DNA of 64,000 nucleotides, from positions 7,635 through 71,634 of the forward strand of contig CAKRHW010000007.1 in assembly GCA_934339365.1 (NCBI GenBank). Direction: 5' to 3'. A program made the position numbers and the translations under genes. Positions 18,531 through 28,800 of this stretch are shown here, piece after piece. Within the stretch, counting starts at the first letter, position 1. Every line of letters begins with the position of its first letter. The stretch comes from an uncultured Lachnospiraceae bacterium (GTDB lineage: Bacteria; Bacillota; Clostridia; Lachnospirales; Lachnospiraceae). The notes beneath the pieces were generated by a model. It made no database searches. It saw nothing but the letters and a program-made list of their open reading frames with translations, and was not told where the DNA came from.

Positions 18531-20345
18531 TTATTCTACTGTAACAACCTTCGCAAGATTTCTTGGTTTATCTACATCGAGTCCTTTATCAGAAGATACA
18601 TAATAAGCAAGCAACTGCAATGCCACAACAGATGGAATTATCATAAATTCATCCGATGCATCTGGCAGCACAAAGGTAATTCCTTTTTTCATATCTTCGT
18701 CTAACAATGCTTCTTTTACAAAGGTAACCATCTGGGCGCCTCGAGACTGCACTTCTCTTACATTTGACCATTCTTTTGATTTTAATTTTGTCTGTGTAAT
18801 CAAAGCAATTACCGGAGTCTTACTAGTAACTAATGCAATCGTTCCATGTTTTAATTCGCCTGATGCATAAGCCTCACAGTGAATATAAGAAATCTCTTTT
18901 AGCTTTAACGATGCTTCTAAAAGGGCAGTATAATCCATTCCTCGTCCGATCATAAAGACATCATGTGCACTTACAATGTGCTTTGCAATCTTATGAATTT
19001 CCTGTTTTTTCTCTAAAACAGCCTGAACTTTTTCTGGCAGTTCTTCAATCTGACGAAGGAACTGCTTCTCTTCTTCTTCCGACATTTTGCCACCTAATAC
19101 TGCAAGCTTCGCTGCAATCAGATAAAATACAGACACCTGTGTGGTGTATGCTTTTGTACTTGCAACGGCAATCTCCGGACCTGCGTACGTATAAATAACA
19201 TAATCACTATTCAAAGGAATCGATGTTTCTTTTACATTAACAATCGAAAGAACCTTTGCACCAAATGATTTCGCATATTTAATTGCCTCTAATGTATCAA
19301 TCGTCTCTCCTGACTGAGAAACCGCAATGACTAATGTCTTTTCATCAATAATCGGCTCACTATACGTAAATTCTGATGCCATCATGACATCAACCTTAAG
19401 TTTTGCTTTCGATTGAATCAGACTTTTTCCAACTAAACCTGCGTGCATTGCTGTTCCACATGCAATCACATAAATCTGGTTACAGCCTGTAAAAATCTCA
19501 TCTGCTACCTGATCCTTTGAAAAATCCACCTTTCCGTCCTTAATTCTTGGTGAAATCGTTCTTCGAATCGCCTCTGGCTGTTCCATGATTTCCTTTTCCA
19601 TATAAAATGGATAGCCATCTTTTCCGTCTTTATTTAAATCCCAGTCAATGGTTAAAATCTTTGGCTCTACAGTCTTCTGATTTAAATCTACAATCTCTGC
19701 TTTTGCTCCTTTTAAAGTCAGAATACATAACTCCGGCATAACAAAATACTGCTTCGTATATGCTCCGATTGCAGTTACATCAGAAGCTAAATAGCTTCCC
19801 TCTTCTGTTACTGCAACAACAATTGGACTAACCTTACGAATTGCATAAATCTCATCTGGATGATCTTCAAACATAATTACTAAAGCATAGGTTCCCTTAA
19901 GCTGAGTTACTACTTTTGTAATAGCCTCATATGGATTGCCCTTATATTCACAATCAAGCATTGCAGCTACTACTTCTGTATCTGTCTCTGAAATCATATC
20001 CAGTCCATACTTCTGAATTAATTCATGATAGTTTTCCACAATCCCATTATGAACTAAGGTAACTTGTCCACGTTTATGTGGATGTGCATTCACATCACTG
20101 ACACCGCCATGCGTTGCCCATCTGGTATGTCCGATTCCTGCTGTACCTGAAAGTTTTGTCTGATTACATAACTTCTCTAAATCTTTTACTCTTCCGGCGC
20201 ATTTTACTACCTGCGTCCTTTTCTCCTCTGTATCTGCAACCGCAATTCCTGCACTGTCATATCCTCTGTATTCTAACAGTTCTAAGGATTCTAATAAAAT
20301 ATCTTCTGCCTGTTTTTTCCCTGTATAACCTATAATGCCACACAT
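18531..20345 (-). CDS. glmS: Glutamine-fructose-6-phosphate aminotransferase (isomerizing)
   Basis: This 604-residue enzyme makes glucosamine-6-phosphate from fructose-6-phosphate and glutamine, the entry step to UDP-GlcNAc for cell wall. The N-terminal Ntn glutaminase domain begins MCGIIGYTG, with Cys2 as nucleophile after Met removal. Two SIS sugar-isomerase domains follow (GTAMHAG and SQSGETIDT in the first, GRGMDYTALLEASLKLKE in the second). The C-terminus ends in the conserved KVVTVE. Expression is controlled by the glmS ribozyme in its leader. The gene directly follows the large defence operon on the same strand. Confidence 0.97.
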   Translation of the reverse strand: MCGIIGYTGKKQAEDILLESLELLEYRGYDSAGIAVADTEEKRTQVVKCAGRVKDLEKLCNQTKLSGTAGIGHTRWATHGGVSDVNAHPHKRGQVTLVHNGIVENYHELIQKYGLDMISETDTEVVAAMLDCEYKGNPYEAITKVVTQLKGTYALVIMFEDHPDEIYAIRKVSPIVVAVTEEGSYLASDVTAIGAYTKQYFVMPELCILTLKGAKAEIVDLNQKTVEPKILTIDWDLNKDGKDGYPFYMEKEIMEQPEAIRRTISPRIKDGKVDFSKDQVADEIFTGCNQIYVIACGTAMHAGLVGKSLIQSKAKLKVDVMMASEFTYSEPIIDEKTLVIAVSQSGETIDTLEAIKYAKSFGAKVLSIVNVKETSIPLNSDYVIYTYAGPEIAVASTKAYTTQVSVFYLIAAKLAVLGGKMSEEEEKQFLRQIEELPEKVQAVLEKKQEIHKIAKHIVSAHDVFMIGRGMDYTALLEASLKLKEISYIHCEAYASGELKHGTIALVTSKTPVIALITQTKLKSKEWSNVREVQSRGAQMVTFVKEALLDEDMKKGITFVLPDASDEFMIIPSVVALQLLAYYVSSDKGLDVDKPRNLAKVVTVE

Positions 20346-20483
20346 AATAAAACCTCCTAGTTTTTTCTATAAAAGACAATCTTCCTGTCATAATCTTCAT
20401 TCTTACTTCTAAAGTCTTTCGATCCCGTCAGTGTATCTGACCTGTTCTCATTTCATCTATATCCTTTTGAAGCTTACTTCCTT

Positions 20484-20611
20484 ACACAGAATTTGTTTTG
20501 CAGTCGCCCGCATATTTGTCTGTGTATCTCGCACTAGAAGCGGTACGGAAAGGCATCCGCCGAATCTTCGATCACCTTTCTCCTCGTCATCCCATTCGGG
20601 AACCTGGCGCT
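20484..20611 (-). ncRNA. glmS self-cleaving ribozyme/riboswitch
   Basis: On the minus strand the leader contains AGCGCC at the expected cleavage site (cut after the A at 20611). The conserved core follows, with GACGAGG, a GATCGAAGATTCGGCGG-like segment and GGATGCC. A P4-type outer stem (ACACAGA / TCTGTGT) encloses GGGCGACTGC. These match the Firmicute glmS ribozyme that self-cleaves on binding glucosamine-6-phosphate, after which the downstream mRNA is degraded. It lies 138 bp upstream of the glmS ATG. The 3' boundary is set at the closing P4 arm and is approximate. Confidence 0.93.
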
Positions 20612-20692
20612 AAAAAGGAAGCTGTGTGAAATTACAGTATTTTGCAATTGTGCATGTACGGAATGCTGTAAAAGCACCTCATACATGCACAA

Positions 20693-20721
20693 ATGGTAGC
20701 ATACTATGATACTTACGTCAA
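20693..20721 (-). promoter_or_regulatory. Promoter of glmS
   Basis: On the minus strand TTGACG and TACCAT are separated by 17 bp, upstream of the ribozyme. The transcript would begin near 20686 and first form a 9-bp hairpin (GTGCATGTA / TACATGCAC, 20650-20690) before the ribozyme. The -35 box lies only 15 bp beyond the stop codon of the last defence gene. Confidence 0.65.
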
Positions 20722-20735
20722 GGCGTTAAGGAGAA

Positions 20736-23700
20736 TCATTGTCTCTTTTTATCAGTTTCCCCCTCTTCAATCATTTTTTTTAATTTCTCCATACATAATT
20801 TTTTTTCTGAAGAATCTAATTGTTCAAAATAATACACGACATCTTCTATTTTTCCTTCACTAAGAATTTGATCTGCCTCTTTTTTGATAGCATCTACATC
20901 CCTTACAGTTTTTTCTGAAAGATACTCAGGTAAATATTTTACTTTTTCTTTCCACTTATGTATGTTATCTCTCGATTTGTTTTCTAATAACAAATTTTCT
21001 TTCCGCCAGTCTTCTTCTTTCTGATCTAATTCGTTTAATATTTTTTTTATAACAGATTCTATAATACCTTCAGCATCAAAATCCAGTTCTGCGTTTTTAT
21101 ATTCATCTTTTATTTCCTTGGAACATTTATAAAATTGTTCTCTAGAATTCGATACTTCCTTTATTTTCTTTATATCTTTTATGACAGATTTTAATTTTTT
21201 TTGCAGCGAATTAAAATCCTCCTGATCTGTTGATGAAATTCCTTTTTGAAGCACTAAAGTAATTCGTCCCGATAATTCTTCAAGTCCATCATAATCTTTT
21301 AAATCATAAACATCATTCCATATCTCCTCCATATCACTTTTTGTTCTATTCTTCTTCTTCTCTAATTTTTCTAACCTGTCAGATAGTGTTTTTACTATTT
21401 CTACAGATTCTTTTCCTAAAGAATTTTTATATTTTTCTACACGTTTTTTTAATTCATTTCCCTGTTTGACTAATTTACATATAACAACATGAGTTGTTAT
21501 TGAATCTGTATTGCTATTCGCAATAAACTTTTCATAATCTGCTCTCACTTCTTGACGTGATCTGATCTCTTCAATATTTTCTAATTCCTGTTCTCTTTTT
21601 TTTCTTACAGCTTCTGCATATTTTTGAAAGCCCTGTTCCTTTAATTTTTTTTCAATTTTCTTGTTGTGATTCTCGAAGGTCTGTATTCTTTCTATGGAGC
21701 TGCAATACATATTTGAAAGATAATCATCGATATTTGATGATATCAGGTTTGATAGCTCTTCTTCTCGTTTCTTTAATTCCTGTCGTGAATCTTCATCATA
21801 TTGATATCCATTATCATCAAATATTCTGGTTAATGGAATACTTCTCAATTTTTCAAGAGCTACTAGTGCTTTATATAAATTAAAATTATTATCTCCTAAT
21901 GCTTCGTCATATTCCTTATCAACTTCACAAATTGATGCTTCCCATTCATTTCTGGCCTTTTTTCCTGAACTTAAATAAGCTTGAGTCAATAAATATGACT
22001 GCTCTAATTCCTCTGGCACTTCATCAACTTTAACCATTTCTTCTAATTGTCTAGAAAGATGATTCACTTCTAAAATATTTTTATTTTTTCTTACAATATC
22101 AAAAAAACGCATAAATTTCCCTGTAACTGCACCCGCATCTACAAAAACAAGTGTCGTTTTTTTGATTGCTTTTATATCAACCTTCTTATCATCTTTTGTG
22201 ATAATATCATCTTTCCAAATATTAATATTTTTCAGAGTGTCCTCATATTTTACTCTGAGACAATAATTTAAATTTGCACATACTACTGCAATCATTAATG
22301 TAACTGCTTCTTCACTCATTCCATATGGAGGTTTACAGTAAATATCATAAATTTTCTTACATGTCATTTCATGTTTCTCATCAATCTCTTTTACAATTTT
22401 TTCATAAATTATCTTTGCATTTTTTTCTTTTGGAGGCATGATTTGACATTTATCATTCATACATTTCCATGAGGTACCTGAATTAACCGATAAGAGAGAT
22501 TCAATTCTGTTTCTCATGTCTACAACAAAATTATGTACAGTTGCTTCATTTACAGAATTTGAAAGAAGAATTTTTAGAAATGAGCAATAATAACTAGATG
22601 CTTTCCCACTAATCTTATTATTTTTTGTTACGAAACCATCAAAGAAAAATGGAACTACCTGTGGATATATTTTTTCAAAAACCTGAGTTAAATACGGTGC
22701 CATCCGAGAATCTAATTTCTCTATTCCGTTTGAATTGATATGATTTCGTTGTTTTTTTAATACATTAAACTCATTTTTTAAATTACATTCTGCACTCAAA
22801 AAATCTTCATCAAAATGCCTTTTATACTTGATCCTAATATCATCATCCATCCGATCTAATACCATATACTCAACCAGACAATCATAAAACCGATTATCTG
22901 CATCATTTAAAATCATAAATATAATAGGCATTTCATTCAATGGTTCTATTAGATGTTTCACTTCTTCAATAAAATCTGGATCGGTATCACGATTTATATA
23001 TAACCAAATAAGTTTTCCTTTAGGATTTACAACTCCTGTTGCTGCATTCCATTCATCTATATACATATTTATTTTAGCTTTGGATATTTCTTCAATTGGA
23101 TATAATTCTTGAATAAATTGCCATTCACTCGTTGAAATTTTCTTTTGCATTCCAAAATTTGTTGTTTGTGTTTCTGTAATCATAGTAAGTTCTTGAATCT
23201 TTATACTAGTAATAATGGACTTATCAATCTCTGTATCTGCCATCATTCTCTTTTTCTTTATTTTAAAATCATGTGCACCATTTGATTCTTCTGTAAAATC
23301 AAATACCCCTGCATGCTCATCAAACTCTATTACAGCATATTCATCTTCAAGCCATTTTAACTCCTCTTTTATCTCTACATCAGACAATCCAGAACATAAT
23401 GATAATGCACTGATTGCATCTTCATAATTAATCGTTCTAAATCGTAATATACGTAAAATTAAATTTGCCCGTAATACCATTAGTGAACGTTTTGATAACT
23501 TCTCTGCATATTTTTTTAATACATTATCATATTTAATACAATGTTGTGTCTTTTGACGTCCTTCTTGCTCTGCTGACAACATTTCCGAGTATAAATCTCC
23601 CACAATTAATTGTTCCGGCATAATTAACAACGGTTGACTATCTATATCTACATTCTTATTTTCTTCAATATAATTACTAATTAATGTTAAAGACGATCGA

Positions 23701-25019
23701 TTTTGCAAATAATCTGAAAGATTTGTCAACATAAAAGTAGAAAGTGGATGCATAGGATAAATTCCTTCTACAATCACTTTTCGAAACATATTGTAATCTC
23801 TCCACATTCCTTTTGTTACTAACCACTTATTCATTTGCTGAAAAATATTTTTCCACTCTTCCTCTTTCGTATTCTGCCATTTGACAATAATATTCTGAAA
23901 GGCATCCATATCTTTTCTTTGAATTAAATTAGCAAAAACTGTTTCAAGATTCGAAGTAATATAGTATTTATCTGATTGATCAAATCGTCCAATATAACGT
24001 GACACATTTTTGGTTTGATCTACTGTCTCAAGATATTGTCTTATATCTCTTTGGATGAAATTAATTACATGAAGATATCCTTCTACATTTTGAGTTTTTT
24101 GTGTCAATTCAAAAATCTGTTGCAATCCTGATTCACCTGATTTTGCCGGATTAACACCCGCTGTATATTCTAAATATCTTCCAAATTCATCAAACAACAA
24201 AATAATATGATCAAACATTCCATTCATACCACAATATTCTGAAACTAACATTTCTAAAATAGTTGCAGCTGACAGACCTTCATCCCATCGAATTTCCTGT
24301 CCATTTATTTCTCGATATACATCATTTACAATTTCAAATTCTTCTTCTCCTGCTAATATCTTATCATGTATGCGTTTCAGCAAATGCTCACCCGATAATT
24401 CGATTCCACGCTTGTATGCTGCCTGTTCAAATAAATCCAATAATTTTTCTGCATTTATCTCAAAAAATCTTTCTGCTGTTTCAATTGCTCTATTTAATTT
24501 ACGTAATTTATCATCTGGCAATCCATATAATTTTAAACTTTTTTGTGCTGCCTTCAAAATTTCTGAATGAAGATTAAAATCACGCATTCCGTTAATTACC
24601 ATAACAAAATTACGTCCACTCAGTAGCTCGTAAATTCTATCCGCTGCATCGGAATCAATATTACGAATATTACTTAATATTTTTTCAAAAGTATCATTCA
24701 TATAGTTTTTGCCAGAAAATAACTGTGCCATTGTAACTGCTAAATGAGATTTTCCTGTTCCATAATCAGCTATTGCTAAAGACAAAGCATTCGATCTATC
24801 ATCATTTAATTTACTTACCAACTCTTCCACTAGGCTTATTGTATCAATTCTTTTTTTACTTTCTGTCCCTTGTTCCTCAATACCAAAATATTTTTTTCCA
24901 TGAAACACAAAATTTTCAGCTACCTTAGCAGCTCTATCAGGCGTATAGAACCAATCTGCCTGTACAGCACCTTCAAAATACAAATCTTTTCTAAATTTTA
25001 ATATTTCTCCTAGCTTCAT
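20736..25019 (-). CDS. Second large SspC-like P-loop ATPase with C-terminal coiled coils (candidate SspC2)
   Basis: This 1427-residue cytoplasmic protein opens with a P-loop ATPase domain. The Walker A ADYGTGKSH falls at residues 84-92 (Lys90) and Walker B IILLFDEFGRYLEY near 272-285. Both motifs resemble those of the SspC-like ATPase at 35477-39148 (GPYGKGKSH, FLVFDEFSKYIE). The middle is helical, and the last 450 residues are rich in Lys/Glu heptads typical of long coiled coils. The gene is AT-rich. It follows the second DUF4007-like gene by 13 bp, repeating the B-C gene pairing of the modification half. It probably powers a DNA-handling step for the restriction half; I have no exact family name. 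BrxC-like BREX ATPases are an alternative affiliation. Confidence 0.7.
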   Translation of the reverse strand: MKLGEILKFRKDLYFEGAVQADWFYTPDRAAKVAENFVFHGKKYFGIEEQGTESKKRIDTISLVEELVSKLNDDRSNALSLAIADYGTGKSHLAVTMAQLFSGKNYMNDTFEKILSNIRNIDSDAADRIYELLSGRNFVMVINGMRDFNLHSEILKAAQKSLKLYGLPDDKLRKLNRAIETAERFFEINAEKLLDLFEQAAYKRGIELSGEHLLKRIHDKILAGEEEFEIVNDVYREINGQEIRWDEGLSAATILEMLVSEYCGMNGMFDHIILLFDEFGRYLEYTAGVNPAKSGESGLQQIFELTQKTQNVEGYLHVINFIQRDIRQYLETVDQTKNVSRYIGRFDQSDKYYITSNLETVFANLIQRKDMDAFQNIIVKWQNTKEEEWKNIFQQMNKWLVTKGMWRDYNMFRKVIVEGIYPMHPLSTFMLTNLSDYLQNRSSLTLISNYIEENKNVDIDSQPLLIMPEQLIVGDLYSEMLSAEQEGRQKTQHCIKYDNVLKKYAEKLSKRSLMVLRANLILRILRFRTINYEDAISALSLCSGLSDVEIKEELKWLEDEYAVIEFDEHAGVFDFTEESNGAHDFKIKKKRMMADTEIDKSIITSIKIQELTMITETQTTNFGMQKKISTSEWQFIQELYPIEEISKAKINMYIDEWNAATGVVNPKGKLIWLYINRDTDPDFIEEVKHLIEPLNEMPIIFMILNDADNRFYDCLVEYMVLDRMDDDIRIKYKRHFDEDFLSAECNLKNEFNVLKKQRNHINSNGIEKLDSRMAPYLTQVFEKIYPQVVPFFFDGFVTKNNKISGKASSYYCSFLKILLSNSVNEATVHNFVVDMRNRIESLLSVNSGTSWKCMNDKCQIMPPKEKNAKIIYEKIVKEIDEKHEMTCKKIYDIYCKPPYGMSEEAVTLMIAVVCANLNYCLRVKYEDTLKNINIWKDDIITKDDKKVDIKAIKKTTLVFVDAGAVTGKFMRFFDIVRKNKNILEVNHLSRQLEEMVKVDEVPEELEQSYLLTQAYLSSGKKARNEWEASICEVDKEYDEALGDNNFNLYKALVALEKLRSIPLTRIFDDNGYQYDEDSRQELKKREEELSNLISSNIDDYLSNMYCSSIERIQTFENHNKKIEKKLKEQGFQKYAEAVRKKREQELENIEEIRSRQEVRADYEKFIANSNTDSITTHVVICKLVKQGNELKKRVEKYKNSLGKESVEIVKTLSDRLEKLEKKKNRTKSDMEEIWNDVYDLKDYDGLEELSGRITLVLQKGISSTDQEDFNSLQKKLKSVIKDIKKIKEVSNSREQFYKCSKEIKDEYKNAELDFDAEGIIESVIKKILNELDQKEEDWRKENLLLENKSRDNIHKWKEKVKYLPEYLSEKTVRDVDAIKKEADQILSEGKIEDVVYYFEQLDSSEKKLCMEKLKKMIEEGETDKKRQ

Positions 25020-25032
25020 AAGTACCCCTTTC

Positions 25033-25854
25033 CTAGCATAATTCGCTATATAATTTTTTCAAAATATGTTCCTTCTCAACAAGTCTTAATATTGTATATG
25101 GCATTAGTTGTCGATTTAATCGAATAAATCCTTTATCAGATAAATGTTCTAAAATTTCATATTCTTCTTGTTTTGTCCATCCAAATGTTTTTTCAAATTG
25201 AAGCTCATCTAGCTGAATAGAAGAGATTTCTTGTTGATTTTCAAATTTTTCATCCCAATATTCGAATAATATGTAAGCATATACATAAATAAAATCTTGA
25301 TTAAATGATGCTTTCAAAAGTTGAATCTTATCATCACTGACAGAAAGAATCCCAATATCAAAAAACATTTTTTCATAAGAACGAAAAAAAGGAGTTAATG
25401 TTTTCATCGTTACTTTCGTATTAAACCTCTGCTCTACTTCTCTCATTAAAAGATCCTTTTTTATAGTAGAATGATATTGTGGCAAAATCTCATGAAAAAT
25501 AACATGCCAGACATCTGCCCCATTTTTCTTTCTTACAATCATTGCATGACATAATAAAAGCGATAAAGGTTCCTGTAAACCAAAATCTTCTTGCAAAATA
25601 AGTTCTCCTAATTTTGTCTTCTTTAATAAATATTTCTTTTCTTTTTTTTCGAAATCAATCAAACCCATATATTTTGCATACCATATATGTGGTATTACTT
25701 TTCCGCTAATTCCTCCATTAGGAATTCCTGTATCTGCAGATATCTCCTGCACACTTAGATATTCATCTCTATCGGATATATCTAAAATTGCACTAATATA
25801 TTGCTTTTCTGGCATAAAGCCCCAATGAAAATTAATTCTTTTTTTTTTTTCCAA
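25033..25854 (-). CDS. Divergent DUF4007-like protein (candidate SspB2)
   Basis: This protein of about 273 residues aligns by eye along its length with the DUF4007 protein at 39138-40013. Shared features are an N-terminal FMPE-like segment, an LTKLGELIL-type stretch followed by D and an H-containing helix, and a C-terminal winged-helix-like end (HLSDKGFIRLNRQ versus ELEDRGEITVNRT). Identity is low, so homology is inferred. I choose the TTG at 25854 because GAGAGGAGA sits just before it and it lies just past the dptH stop; an ATG at 25887 would sit inside dptH with no ribosome site. A 12-A run follows the start codon. In Ssp systems the DUF4007 protein SspB is a DNA nickase, so this could be a DNA-binding or nicking partner of the adjoining ATPase. 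Confidence 0.65.
   Translation of the reverse strand: MEKKKRINFHWGFMPEKQYISAILDISDRDEYLSVQEISADTGIPNGGISGKVIPHIWYAKYMGLIDFEKKEKKYLLKKTKLGELILQEDFGLQEPLSLLLCHAMIVRKKNGADVWHVIFHEILPQYHSTIKKDLLMREVEQRFNTKVTMKTLTPFFRSYEKMFFDIGILSVSDDKIQLLKASFNQDFIYVYAYILFEYWDEKFENQQEISSIQLDELQFEKTFGWTKQEEYEILEHLSDKGFIRLNRQLMPYTILRLVEKEHILKKLYSELC
25839..25850 (-). repeat. Run of 12 A residues near the start of the second DUF4007-like gene
   Basis: An uninterrupted A12 tract (T12 on the plus strand) begins four bases into the coding region after the TTG start. Such tracts slip during replication or transcription, and a one-base change would shift the frame immediately. It could act as an on/off or leaky switch, or it may simply reflect AT-rich coding for Lys. 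Confidence 0.85.
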
Positions 25855-25858
25855 ACTG

Positions 25859-28800
25859 CTATCTCCTCTCACTAAATGGCATGACATTTGTAATTACCGG
25901 CTTTACTTTTCCTAATTTCCCATCTGGTTTTACTCTGTCACCTACTACAATACATTGCCCCTTTTCTAATCCGTTTAATGCTGTTAACCACATATTTCCA
26001 TCCATCGGATCAAGTTGTTTAGACATTTTTACAACTTCACTTTCTGTAGGCTTAAAATATAATTTAAATGATGCATTCATTAATCTAGTTACCTCTTCAT
26101 CATCTAAAACCTTTAGTGATTGCGTTGCGTACCAGGCAGACCATCCAAATTTTCTCCCTTCAGTTAATATTTTACAACTTGGTGACTTACTTTTATGTGA
26201 TAAATTCTGTGCCTCATCTAAAACAACCACAAATGGTTTATCTTTATTTCCATTTTTTATTGAGTAATACCATAAGTCCCATAGCATTAATTCTGTAATA
26301 ATTACCTGCATATCTCTATCAATTGATGTTAGCTGAAATATCATTGCCTTTGATTCATTCGAATAAATAACATCCTTCCAATCAAAATCACTATCCTCTT
26401 CAAATTCAATTCCATAAAAAAATGGCTTCATCTTTGTTATAACAGACTGTGCAGATTTATTTTCTTGTTTTTGAATTTCTAATTCCTTTTGAAAATATTG
26501 CATATTCATCTTATCTTTATATTTTTTTAACCCAATCCGCACAGCTTCAAAAATTGCCGCTGCCTGTTGATCTCCAAACTTATATACGTGTGTCATTATA
26601 TTAGAAAATCTTGCCGCTATATCCGAATCTTTTTCTGGATAATTTTCACCATCAAATTCAATATATTGTCTTTTGAATGGATTTATCGGAACATTTTGAA
26701 ATTTGACAACTCTTTCCTGTATATGATTACCCATTTTTTGAACAAATTCTTTTTTTAGCTGGCTTTTTCGAAATCCTTCTGTATAATCAAAAATTACAGA
26801 AGAAATCTGGCTTTTTGACAACTCGTATAACATACTTTGTATTGCATATGTCTTTCCCTGTCCTGAAGTACCGGTAATAAGCAGATGCCTGTTTGCAAGT
26901 TTCTCATTTCCAAACTCCCAATAAACCTTATTTTTTATTTTATCTTTACCAATTAATACCCTAGTTTTTTCTAATGATGTCTTTTCTTCATTATCATCCA
27001 TTGATTCCTCTACTACCTTATCTTCTTCTATTCCTATATCTTCCTTTATTTCCTCCTCTTCACTCTTATAAACATCTCGTTTTTCTTTTGTTTCTTCATC
27101 AAAAGTGAATTCTTTAGATATATCATGTTCTTCTTTTATTGATAGCTTTTCTATTTCATCCTGAATTTCTTTTTCCCTTTCCTTTATCTGTTCTTCTTGT
27201 TTTTCTTCATCCTCTAAACTTTCATCCTCAATATTGATATATTTCACATCATCTATTTCTTTTTGCAACAATAACTTCTGAATGTATGTTTGTGGAATAT
27301 CATAGAATTGAATACCATCTTGTCCTGTTTCAGATATAATTTTTTCATCCCCCTCCATATCCAACCAAAATCCAAATATTTTTCCATTCCATTCCATCTC
27401 AAATTCTCCAGATAATATAGCTCTCAATTTTGAACTTAATTCTGCATACTCTCTGGTATTATCACTAAAGGTAACTTGTGCAAATGCTAATGCACGATAA
27501 AGTTGAGCATACCAGTATCTTCTTTTTATTGATTTCGATTCTGCATTAAATATATCCGATAATCTTTTTATTCCATGACTTACTTGCTCAATTGCATGTT
27601 CTTTATGATTCCTTTCATTTTCTCTACTAGCAATCTTACATTCAACAACCGTTGCCTTAATTTTTAATTTTTCGTCTTTTAATGTATTTACCTGCAATAT
27701 AAGAAAATCTGGTCTAGACTTAGTATCGTCTTCATCTTTTCCCATCTTTCCATTAAACCAATGTTTATATGAATCAAGATGAATCACTATTTTTAATGCG
27801 TGATTTATTTCTGATTCCTTTTCAATGAAAGAAGTTAAAATATATGCCATAAATTCATTTATGTTATGATCTTTTTGATTAATCGCTGACAATAAACTAA
27901 TTCCATCGAGTTCACTGGCTTCTTTTAAACATAAATTTGCTGCTCGATTAATTTCTGTATTTTCCCAATGAAACAATTGATATAAACGTGCCTCTAATTT
28001 TTTCTTGATTGTCTCTACTATTGATTTTCTTGCTGTAACAGTCAAATTATATTGACCATATAATCCTTTACCGGTACTGAATCCAATAATAGAATATTCA
28101 TCCTTATGTTCTTCATCATTTCGTAAAACTGCACCATCCATTCCACTATCAATACACACAACCCAGTATGCTTTTTCATGTAACAAATAAACCAGTTCTT
28201 GTGCATCATGATTAATTCCAACTTCTCGTACTGCAATAAATTTTTCACTTGGAATTGTTTCTAAGTTATTTCGATACCTTACAACTTGTGTATGTATATA
28301 AGCTCCCTTAAACTGAGGTTGTGATAATTCGATACATCTTTTCACATTGATTGAAGTATCTGAAACAGGAACTGGTTTATAGATAATAGGAAATCTACAT
28401 TGATCAATATCTAATTTAGCCGCGCCGCTTTCTCTTATAAAATGCAAATTATTTACCTTTAATAAATCCATAACAAAAACAATATCATTATTTCCATTTA
28501 TTAAATTTTTAATGTCCTGATTTTTATTCCACTCATTTAAATATGTTTTAATTGTAACATTCGCATCCTGAGAAAAACATTCATCCATCCAATATGCCAA
28601 ATAATTTCTTCCACCTTTATTTTCTGGTTTCACTAAAATCCTAATATTAAGATTAATTTTTTCATCTGCACCCTCTTTTTTTACTGTTTCAATAAATTTA
28701 TATATAGATGCAATTATCGGTTGTAAATCAGATGGATCAATAAAAACAATACTTAAATTTTTATAAGCATCCGAAAATGCTTTTAAATAATCTATTAGAA

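Noticed and set aside
20346..20483. T-box or other amino acid riboswitch before glmS
   Set aside because: The leader matches the glmS ribozyme core and lacks a T-box sequence.
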